Assembly (NCBI GenBank): GCA_009926245.1
Contig: RFPG01000024.1
Location: 1-11,498, forward strand
Length of the DNA: 11,498 nt
Direction of reading: 5' to 3'
From: Sphingobacteriia bacterium
Lineage (GTDB): Bacteria; Bacteroidota; Bacteroidia; UBA7662
A program made the position numbers and the translations under genes. Shown here piece by piece: positions 1-6,352 of this stretch (the first letter of the stretch is position 1; every line of letters starts with the position of its first letter). The notes under the pieces are model-generated. The model saw only the letters and a list, made by a program, of their open reading frames with translations, ran no database searches and was not told the origin of the DNA.

Positions 1-1937
1 AAAGCGTCCAGGGCTTGGCCCAAAACATCCAAGGCTTGCAGCGCCGAGGTGCGCAGGGAGGCTTCCCCGGGTCGTGGCTGCGCTTTGCTGCGCAATTGAT
101 CCAACTCTTCTACAAAAGCCTGAAGCTGCCAACCGGCTTCGCGACGGCGTTCCTCCAATTGACGGCGTAATTTGTTACGGTAATCACGGTAAGCCTCGGT
201 TAATTGTTGTTGCGCGGTATCGTTGGATTCTTTTTGCTTGGAAATCAATCGATCCAGGATGTCCTCCTTTTGGAGATTCAAGGCCACCAACTCTTCAGCT
301 TTTTGTTTTTGATCCATCCATTCCACCAGCAGCTTCTCGGAACGAAGGTCCGTCGAATCCGCCAGTTGGCCGGCCCGCTCCATCACCTCCGATGGCAAAC
401 CGGCACGGACCGCCAATTCGTTGGCATAGGAAGACCCCGGTGCACCGACCAAGAGACGGTACGTGGGACGCAACGTGGTCAAATCAAAGCCCATACGGGC
501 ATCCAAAACCGCGGGACAGCGGGACGACAATCGTTTGAGGTTTCCGTAATGGGTGTTTAACAAAACCGTGGGGCCGGACTCAAACCAGGTTTCGAGCATG
601 GCTTCCGCCAAGGCTCCGCCCAGGGCCGGGTCGGTCCCTGAACCAAATTCGTCCAACAAGACCATATCCTCGGGACCTGCCTGACGCAGGGCATAGGCCA
701 TCAATTGGAGATGAGCCGCATAGGTTGACAAATCTTGGTGCAAATCTTGTCGATCTCCCATCCCCAAAATCATCGTACGAACCAGCGAACAAGAGCTTCC
801 CTCCCCACACAACAGAGGCCAGCCGAATTGAAACAAAAGTTGGGACAAAGCCACGGTTTTGAGAAAAACGGATTTTCCTCCGGCATTGGGACCGGACACC
901 ACCAGGATGCGCTGTTCTTGGTCCAGGCTCCAGCTGAAGGGCACGACCTGGGTCCCCCGACTTTTGCACTCCAAAACCAAAAGGGGATGCCGAACATCAA
1001 CCCAACGACGACCGACGGGCATCCAGTCGGGAAATCGAACCGGGCCCAGGCCCAAAGACCAGGAGCAGACCGCTTGGACGGCATCGGCACGGGCCATCAA
1101 CCCGGACCATCCCCGCCAATCCGGTTCAAGCAAACGAATGTCCCGGCTTAGCTTTTGAAGAATCCGGTACTTTTCGGCACGGATTTCCCATTCCTGTTCC
1201 CTTAATCCGTTGTTAAGGGTCCAGACTTCGGCGGGTTCGGTGTAGAAATGCTGCCCCGTGGCCGAAACATCGTGAACCAGGCCGGAAACATGCTTGCGGC
1301 CCTCGCTGTTCAAAACCAGAACGTAGCGATCATCCCGCACGGTTACCCCGGAATCGGTGGCCCATCCGGCTTCACGGTAGCGCTTCCACAATTGCTCCAT
1401 GGTTTCGCGCAGTTCCTGGGTTTTGCGTTGTTGTTGAACCATGAGCCGGGCCAAAACCGGGCTGGCCTGGGCCAACAATTGACCGTCTCGCCCAACCAAG
1501 CCGCTCAAAGCTCGGAGCACCGGCTCCAAGGATGCCAAGGCGCCTCGCTCGGCGGCCCAAGCGGATGAAGAGCCATCTCCTATCCCAAAAACCGCCTTTT
1601 CCCAGGCCACCGCCGATTGAACCCCTTCGCCCATGGCGCATAAATCCTCCTCGGTTAGTACATAACCATCTTTGGACCAGAGGGTTGCTTGGTTCATGGT
1701 GGCTTCCCATCGCAAGGCCGGCCACGAACGACCGTGTTGAGCCGCCTCCAAACATTCGCGGTATAAAGCCTGTCGACCTTTCCACAAATCTGGCTCCTGC
1801 ATTGGCACCATCCAATCATCCAGAACCGAGGGTCCCGCAAGGGTTTGGCATCGCTCGGCGACCGCCTCTCGTATGCGGTCTAGTTCAAGAGTGGACCATG
1901 CGCTCTCCGGATACAAACGCCTCAAGGATTCTTCCAT
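1..1937 (-). CDS. mutS2: MutS2 family ATPase/endonuclease, 5' part only (C-terminus off left edge)
   Basis: MutS2 acts on branched DNA as an ATPase and, through its C-terminal SMR domain, as an endonuclease; it suppresses recombination, and in Bacillus it also splits collided ribosomes. I translated the minus strand from ATG 1937 to the window edge: 645 codons without a stop or frameshift. The N-terminal half is the MutS core/lever region (residues about 1-340), with the family-typical stretch VSGLVHDVSATGQ near 225. The Walker A loop GPNAGGKS is at 349-356, the Walker B/signature LLDEFGSGTDP at 427-437, and NTHYGNL follows as the switch motif. A Glu/Gln/Arg-rich coiled coil fills about 515-625. 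Family members are near 780-800 residues, so the KOW and SMR parts should lie beyond position 1. The gene follows the lipoprotein gene with a 16-base overlap, so it is probably translated from the same message. The overlapping ATG is the first start compatible with the family N-terminus. Confidence 0.95.
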   Translation of the reverse strand, partial: MEESLRRLYPESAWSTLELDRIREAVAERCQTLAGPSVLDDWMVPMQEPDLWKGRQALYRECLEAAQHGRSWPALRWEATMNQATLWSKDGYVLTEEDLCAMGEGVQSAVAWEKAVFGIGDGSSSAWAAERGALASLEPVLRALSGLVGRDGQLLAQASPVLARLMVQQQRKTQELRETMEQLWKRYREAGWATDSGVTVRDDRYVLVLNSEGRKHVSGLVHDVSATGQHFYTEPAEVWTLNNGLREQEWEIRAEKYRILQKLSRDIRLLEPDWRGWSGLMARADAVQAVCSWSLGLGPVRFPDWMPVGRRWVDVRHPLLVLECKSRGTQVVPFSWSLDQEQRILVVSGPNAGGKSVFLKTVALSQLLFQFGWPLLCGEGSSCSLVRTMILGMGDRQDLHQDLSTYAAHLQLMAYALRQAGPEDMVLLDEFGSGTDPALGGALAEAMLETWFESGPTVLLNTHYGNLKRLSSRCPAVLDARMGFDLTTLRPTYRLLVGAPGSSYANELAVRAGLPSEVMERAGQLADSTDLRSEKLLVEWMDQKQKAEELVALNLQKEDILDRLISKQKESNDTAQQQLTEAYRDYRNKLRRQLEERRREAGWQLQAFVEELDQLRSKAQPRPGEASLRTSALQALDVLGQALDA

Positions 1938-2356
1938 TCCTGTTGTTGCAACATTTGATCGCAACGATCCATCAAGGCCTGCAAGGTCTGAGGTTCGTTG
2001 GTCAAGTAATACCGGAAACTGGCTTCAAAGCGAGGTAGGGTCAGGCCCATTGGTTGAAGGGCCGCGTTGTACAAGGACGTCATCCCCAGGGTTGAGCGAC
2101 TATCACCGGTCCTGGTGATATAATAGCGCGCTCGGTATGCTTCGGCCAATTGAATTCGAACCATGGCCAAGGCCATGGAATCGGGAGGCAATAGCGGGCG
2201 ATCATCCGCAGGGATGGGCAGGCTGTCCTTTTCAGGCCCCTGTCCCGGTAGGTCATGGGGGGAGGGTTCTTCCGATGGACCTTGGCAAGCAAGTAGGAGC
2301 AAGACCCCCAGGATTCCGACCCGAAGCGGCGAAGCAAGGCGCAAGCAATTCCCCAT
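1922..2356 (-). CDS. DUF4296-type lipoprotein
   Basis: Predicted small secreted lipoprotein of 144 residues. With the ATG at 2356 the signal peptide is of normal length: an arginine-containing start, hydrophobic segment VGILGVLLLLA and lipobox LLAC with the lipidated Cys at residue 24. A Pro/Glu/Asp-rich linker (about 25-57) follows, then a helical domain (about 58-140) with the DUF4296 pattern: PPDSMALAMVRIQLAEAY near the start, and FEASFRYYLTNEPQTLQALMD near the end. Family function is unknown; it is found in Bacteroidota. An in-frame ATG at 2380 would add eight residues and place the Cys at 32, longer than usual, so I prefer 2356. The stop codon lies inside mutS2, so the two are an operon. 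It is divergent from yggS across a gap of about 60 bases. Domain assignment is from pattern memory, not a profile search. Confidence 0.8.
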   Translation of the reverse strand: MGNCLRLASPLRVGILGVLLLLACQGPSEEPSPHDLPGQGPEKDSLPIPADDRPLLPPDSMALAMVRIQLAEAYRARYYITRTGDSRSTLGMTSLYNAALQPMGLTLPRFEASFRYYLTNEPQTLQALMDRCDQMLQQQEWKNP

Positions 2357-2379
2357 AAATTCAAGCCAGAACATCTTCA

Positions 2380-2387
2380 CGAAGGTA
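2380..2387 (-). promoter_or_regulatory. possible -7 box of the lipoprotein-mutS2 operon
   Basis: The minus strand reads TACCTTCG here, seven of eight matches to the Bacteroidota -7 element TAnnTTTG. It lies 23 bases before ATG 2356, which would give a leader of about 15-20 bases. I do not see a clear TTTG at the -33 position. If right, it also argues against the longer start at 2380, since that codon would sit inside the box. Confidence 0.3.
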
Positions 2388-2396
2388 CGGATGTTT

Positions 2397-2403
2397 TATT
2401 TTG
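2397..2403 (+). promoter_or_regulatory. possible -7 box of yggS
   Basis: TATTTTG, a near match to TAnnTTTG that is one base short. It lies 5 bases before ATG 2409 and 14 before ATG 2418, which favours the later start for yggS. No matching -33 TTTG is visible at the usual distance, so this is weak. Confidence 0.2.
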
Positions 2404-2417
2404 TCCCCATGCAAGCC

Positions 2418-3104
2418 ATGACACCGTCCCAAGCCCCTCCATCGGATTCCTCCCCTTGGGACCGGATTCAGAACGAATTGCGCAATCACCCCGCTTGCAC
2501 CCTCGTCGCCGTGTCCAAAACCAGGTCGGTGGATGAAATTCGGGACCTTTACGATCGCGGTCAGAGGGATTTCGGAGAAAACCATGCGCTGGAACTCCAA
2601 AGCAAAGCCCACGAGCTCCCCGCAGATATCCGATGGCATTTTATCGGTCACCTTCAGACCAACAAAGTCAAAACCATCCTCCCCTACGTTCATTTGATTC
2701 ATTCCGTGGACAGCCCACGCTTGGTGGATGAAATCCAAAAAAGAGCCGCAGCTGCCAATCGACAAGTCGCCATCCTGTGGCAAGTGCACATTGCTCAAGA
2801 AGAAACCAAACACGGCTTTGAACCCGAATCCCTCCTTCAATTCCTGGAGGAACGCCCCTCCTCCACCTACCCCAACCTACGTCCTCGCGGCTTGATGGGC
2901 ATGGCCACCCTCAGCGATCAAAGCGAGGATGCCCGACCCGAGTTTGCCTTTCTCAAGGAATTTTCGGACCGCGTCAAGCAGCGATTTTACGCCAAGGATT
3001 CAGGTTTTGATGTGCTTTCCATGGGGATGTCCGGGGACTATTCCATCGCTCTGCAAGAGGGCAGCACCATGCTGCGCATCGGCAGCCTATTGTTTGAGCG
3101 TTAG
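2418..3104 (+). CDS. yggS: YggS/PLPBP family pyridoxal-phosphate homeostasis protein
   Basis: Cytosolic PLP-binding protein with a TIM-barrel fold like alanine racemase but no known enzyme activity; the family balances vitamin B6 and amino/keto acid pools. With ATG 2418 the product is 228 residues, normal for the family. The PLP lysine is K34 in LVAVSKT. Other conserved stretches are FGENHALEL (52-60), WHFIGHLQTNKVK (73-85), IHSVDS (94-99), QVHIAQEETKHGF (122-134), GLMGMATLSD (158-167) and the phosphate-binding SMGMSGDYSIAL with GSTMLRIGSLLF at the C-terminus. Earlier in-frame ATGs at 2409 and 2391 would add 3 or 12 residues without family similarity; 2391 is upstream of a possible -7 box. 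The gene appears monocistronic, and its TAG stop interlocks with the pgi stop. Confidence 0.95.
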   Translation: MTPSQAPPSDSSPWDRIQNELRNHPACTLVAVSKTRSVDEIRDLYDRGQRDFGENHALELQSKAHELPADIRWHFIGHLQTNKVKTILPYVHLIHSVDSPRLVDEIQKRAAAANRQVAILWQVHIAQEETKHGFEPESLLQFLEERPSSTYPNLRPRGLMGMATLSDQSEDARPEFAFLKEFSDRVKQRFYAKDSGFDVLSMGMSGDYSIALQEGSTMLRIGSLLFER

Positions 3105-4771
3105 GAACCCTTGGGCTTTTCAAGGCCATCCTGCCAACGTCGCCACCGTTCCACCAAGGCCTTGGTAGACGAATCAACGCCCGATACCTCCCCTTGCGGA
3201 TCTTCCTCCAAAAGGGGCAGGACCTTCCCAGCCAGGATTTTGCCCAGTTCCACCCCCCATTGGTCGTAACTAAACACATTCCACACCACGCCTTGAACCC
3301 ATATTTTGTGCTCGTAAAGGGCCACCAAAGCCCCCAACGCTGCCGGGGTCAGGCGTTGGCACAGCAGAAAATTGCTGGGACGGTTCCCCTCAAAAACCTG
3401 GTAGGCTTCGGCAGGGTTGGATGAACCTGCTGAAACAGCCCGCACTTCGTCGAGGCTACGACCCTGCATCAAAGCCTGGGCCTGGGCAAAGGCGTTGGCG
3501 CTGAGGTAGCGGTGGTGGGGGCCTCCGGGGTAATGGGTATTGGCCGCCAAAATAAAATCGCAAGGGACCCGAACCGTACCCTGGTGGATGAGCTGATAAA
3601 AGGCATGCTGACCGTTGGTGCCGGGCTCACCCCATAGCACCGGCCCGCTGTGATAGGTCAACGGATTTCCCTCGCGGTCCACCGACTTCCCGTTGCTCTC
3701 CATATCGGCTTGTTGCAAGTAGGCCGGGAAACGGGAAAGGCATTGATCGTAGGGAAGCACCGCCAAGGTCTCCATCTTCAAAAAATTCCGGTTCCACACC
3801 CCCACCAATGCCAAGAGGACCGGGAGGTTTCGAGCCGGTGGGGTTTCCCAAAAATGCAGATCCATTTGACGAGCGCCTTCCAAAAATTCTCGAAAACGTT
3901 CAAAGCCAATGGACAACGCCAAGGACATTCCAATCGCCGACCATACCGAATAGCGTCCTCCAACCCAGTCCCAAAATGGAAACATGCGTTCGCTGTCAAT
4001 TCCAAATTCGACCACCTTCTCCCGGTTGGTGGACAAGGCTACAAAATGATCCTTGACCTTGGCTCGTTCCCCCAAGGCCTGGGTCAACCAGTTGCGGGCG
4101 CTTTGGGCGTTGGCCATGGTCTCTTGGGTGGTAAAGGTTTTGGAAGCCACCAAAAAAAGCGTGGTTTCTGGATTCAACCTCAGCAGGGTCCGCTGCCAAT
4201 GGGCTCCATCAACATTGGATACAAAGTGAACCCTCAAGGGCCCCGCGTAGGGTGCCAAGGCTTCGCAGGCCATCAAGGGTCCCAGATCGGAGCCGCCAAT
4301 GCCCATATTCACCACATCGGTGAAGGCCTGTCCGGTGCATCCCCTCAGTTGACCCCCGCGGACCGATTCCACAAACTTTTCCATCCGGTTGAGGACTTCT
4401 TCCACCAAAACACCGGGCTGACTGCCATCGCTTAATCGCAGGGGATGGCCCGGATCCCGAAGTACCGTGTGCAGCACCGCCCTGTTTTCGGTTTCGTTAA
4501 TGGCGCCTCCATTGCGAGTGGCGTTCAGCGCTTGCTCCCAACCACATTCCTCCAAGAGCTTCAACAAATGATGGAGGGTTTGATCGTCCAGCAGATTCTT
4601 GGAGTAATCCAAGAACCAGCCCGCCCCTTCGGCACTCATTCGTTCGGCCCTGTCGGGATCAGCCCCAAACAAATCCTGGAGACGCTGACCTTGGAGCACC
4701 TGGGCGCTGTGCGTTAGTTGTTTCCACGCGGATGTTTCGGTGGGGTTGATTCGGGGAAGGCGAAGGTTCAT
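3101..4771 (-). CDS. pgi: glucose-6-phosphate isomerase
   Basis: Interconverts glucose-6-phosphate and fructose-6-phosphate in glycolysis and gluconeogenesis, in the cytosol. The product is 556 residues, the usual length for the long (E. coli/animal-like) PGI type. The N-terminus INPTETSAWKQL is family-typical. Visible motifs are NMGIGGSDLGP (155-165), the sugar-phosphate loop SKTFTTQET (210-218), signature 1 DWVGGRYSVWSAIG (268-281, Arg273), WGEPGTNGQHAFYQLIHQGT (380-399), FEGNRPSNF (460-468) and signature 2 DQWGVELGKILAGKVLP (503-519). By alignment to the rabbit enzyme the catalytic residues are E382 (base), H413 (ring opening) and K511; all are present. It is convergent with yggS and divergent from yraN, so it is probably transcribed alone, from a promoter inside or near the yraN start. 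Confidence 0.98.
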   Translation of the reverse strand: MNLRLPRINPTETSAWKQLTHSAQVLQGQRLQDLFGADPDRAERMSAEGAGWFLDYSKNLLDDQTLHHLLKLLEECGWEQALNATRNGGAINETENRAVLHTVLRDPGHPLRLSDGSQPGVLVEEVLNRMEKFVESVRGGQLRGCTGQAFTDVVNMGIGGSDLGPLMACEALAPYAGPLRVHFVSNVDGAHWQRTLLRLNPETTLFLVASKTFTTQETMANAQSARNWLTQALGERAKVKDHFVALSTNREKVVEFGIDSERMFPFWDWVGGRYSVWSAIGMSLALSIGFERFREFLEGARQMDLHFWETPPARNLPVLLALVGVWNRNFLKMETLAVLPYDQCLSRFPAYLQQADMESNGKSVDREGNPLTYHSGPVLWGEPGTNGQHAFYQLIHQGTVRVPCDFILAANTHYPGGPHHRYLSANAFAQAQALMQGRSLDEVRAVSAGSSNPAEAYQVFEGNRPSNFLLCQRLTPAALGALVALYEHKIWVQGVVWNVFSYDQWGVELGKILAGKVLPLLEEDPQGEVSGVDSSTKALVERWRRWQDGLEKPKGS

Positions 4772-4782
4772 CTTGGGGGGCT

Positions 4783-5199
4783 ATGGCAAAGACCAATTTA
4801 TACAACAAAAATAAGGCCTTGGGGGCCCAAGGGGAAACCCTGGCGGCCGAGCATCTCCAGCGTTTGGGCTGGCAAATTCGGGCCCGAAACTGGAAATCCC
4901 ATCCCTACGAGATCGATTTGGTCATTCAGAAAGAAAAAGTCCTGGTATTTGTTGAAGTCAAAAGCATGGCCGGCCCCCGGCCCTGGACACCTTGCCGGCA
5001 GATCCGCCCCCGCAAGGCTCATGCCCTTCGCATGGCGGCCTATCGCTACCTCAAAGAGCATTCGTTCCGTGGCGAAATCCGCTTTGATCTGGTAGAATGT
5101 GTGGTGGGACCTGGCACCCAGTCCACCTGCACGGTTTGGGAGGACTTTTGGACCTTCAGCAACGGGGGCCTGGCACAGAGGACCCTGCTCGATTTTTAA
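4783..5199 (+). CDS. yraN: YraN/UPF0102 family protein, predicted nuclease fold
   Basis: 138-residue member of UPF0102, a family resembling Holliday-junction resolvases of the PD-(D/E)XK fold; its biological role is not settled. The family layout is clear: LGAQGETLAAEHLQRLGW at 13-30 with E18, ARNWKSHPYEIDLVI at 34-48 with E43 and D45, VLVFVEVKSM at 53-62 with the E58-x-K60 pair, then a basic region and helix RKAHALRMAAYRYL (77-90), and RFDLVECVV (100-108). All expected acidic and lysine positions of the nuclease core are present. The stretch between VEVK and the helix is unusually rich in Pro and Arg compared with typical relatives. The start is the first ATG, 11 bases from the divergent pgi start, with no clear ribosome binding site. 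prfB begins 52 bases downstream on the same strand. Confidence 0.92.
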   Translation: MAKTNLYNKNKALGAQGETLAAEHLQRLGWQIRARNWKSHPYEIDLVIQKEKVLVFVEVKSMAGPRPWTPCRQIRPRKAHALRMAAYRYLKEHSFRGEIRFDLVECVVGPGTQSTCTVWEDFWTFSNGGLAQRTLLDF

Positions 5200-5239
5200 T
5201 CTTGGAGACAGGCAGGGCTGAGGACCCAACGGCCTGACT

Positions 5240-5247
5240 TACTTTTG
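5240..5247 (+). promoter_or_regulatory. possible -7 box of prfB
   Basis: TACTTTTG is an exact match to the Bacteroidota -7 consensus TAnnTTTG. It ends 4 bases before the prfB ATG, so transcription from it would begin at or next to the start codon. No TTTG is visible at the expected -33 distance. The match may be fortuitous, with prfB transcribed from yraN. Confidence 0.25.
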
Positions 5248-5251
5248 GGAC

Positions 5252-6347
5252 ATGCGATACGAACACCTAACAGACCTTCGGGAACGCCTAGAGGCGTTGA
5301 GGAGGTTTCTTTGACGTCGAAGCCAAGATTGCCAAAATCAAGGATGTAGAAACCCGCTCCACGGCACCCGGTTTCTGGGATCAAGCCGACCAGGCGGAGC
5401 AATGGCTCAAATCCATCAAAATACCCAAACAATGGGTGGAGGCCTACGAGCAATTGGCCGAAAAAATTGAGGAACTCGGTATCTATTACGAATTTCAGCA
5501 GGCCGGCGAATTGAGCATGGACGACCTGGACCAGGCCCATGAACAAGCGGTGGCGGCCGTTGAAGCGCTGGAGTTCAAAAATATGTTACAAAGCGAGGAG
5601 GACCCGCTGAGCGCCATCATTGAAATCAATTCAGGAGCCGGTGGAACCGAAAGCCAGGATTGGGCTTCGATGTTGGAACGCATGTACCGGATGTGGGCCG
5701 AAAGTCATGGATACCGCATTCAGGAATTGGACCGTCAGGATGGCGAAGAGGCCGGTATCAAATCCGTGACCCTCGAAATAACAGGTGACTTTGCCTACGG
5801 TTACCTCAAGGGCGAGAACGGGGTGCATCGTTTGGTGCGCATTTCGCCCTACGATTCCAACGCGCGTCGACACACTTCCTTCGCTTCGGTTTATGCCTAC
5901 CCGGTCATTGACGATAGCATCCAAATTGATATTCATCCTTCGGAAATTGAAATGCAAACAGCGCGCTCCGGAGGGGCCGGGGGGCAAAACGTCAACAAGG
6001 TCGAAACCAAAGTCATGCTGACCCACAAGCCGACCGGTATCGTGATCACTTGCCAAGTGGAACGGAGTCAATCCGCCAACCGTGAAAGAGCCATGCAGAT
6101 GCTGCGTTCCCAACTTTACGAATTGGAGATCCGAAAACGCAACGAAGCCCGGCAGGCCATCGAAAGCAGCAAAAAGAAAATTGAATGGGGCTCTCAGATT
6201 CGTTCCTATGTTTTGCATCCCTACAAATTGGTCAAGGACGTGCGGAGCGAACACGAAACCTCCAATGCCCAGGGTGTCCTGGACGGTGATTTGGATCCCT
6301 TTATAAAAGCCTATTTGATGAGCGAACAAAGTGCCAAAAATCCCTAA
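5252..6347 (+). CDS. prfB: peptide chain release factor 2 (programmed +1 frameshift)
   Basis: RF2 recognises UGA and UAA on the ribosome and triggers release of the peptide. Translation starts at ATG 5252 and runs 20 codons to CTT (5309-5311), where UGA at 5312-5314 is bypassed by a +1 shift; reading resumes at GAC 5313 and ends at TAA 6345-6347. The joined product is 364 residues, matching the usual RF2 length, and [12 protein letters not shown] joins DVEAKIAKI as in known RF2 N-termini. The coiled-coil domain 1 is about 1-110; the codon-recognition tripeptide is S198-P199-Y200 in [17 protein letters not shown]; the catalytic GGQ is 243-245 in [34 protein letters not shown] is typical of RF2. 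Frame-bound calling would start at 5436 and lose about 60 residues. The Tyr in place of the usual Phe of SPF is a mild oddity. The aldehyde dehydrogenase gene follows after 5 bases. Confidence 0.96.
5300..5315 (+). promoter_or_regulatory. RF2 autoregulatory +1 frameshift site
   Basis: An SD-like AGGAGG (5300-5305), a three-base spacer TTT, the slippery codon CTT (5309-5311), the in-frame stop TGA (5312-5314) and a following C. The order and spacing equal the E. coli prfB site (AGGGGG, TAT, CTT TGA C). Low RF2 slows termination at this UGA, allowing the shift and raising RF2 synthesis. Both flanking frames encode recognisable RF2, so this is not a sequencing error. Confidence 0.95.
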
Positions 6348-6352
6348 GCCCC

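Noticed and set aside
3650..4435. Long open frame on the plus strand opposite pgi (261 codons)
   Set aside because: It lies wholly inside the well-conserved pgi gene on the other strand, shows no recognisable domain, and its composition (Gly/His/Gln/Phe-rich) is that of an antisense shadow.
5209..5236. Possible terminator between yraN and prfB: CAGGC (5209-5213) pairs with GCCTG (5232-5236), with GGG/CCC inside
   Set aside because: The stem is interrupted by an asymmetric internal loop and is followed by ACTTACTTTT rather than a solid T-run; too weak to call.
5252..5435. prfB as a frameshifted pseudogene
   Set aside because: The break occurs exactly at the canonical RF2 frameshift signal, and the rest of the gene is intact, so it is programmed.
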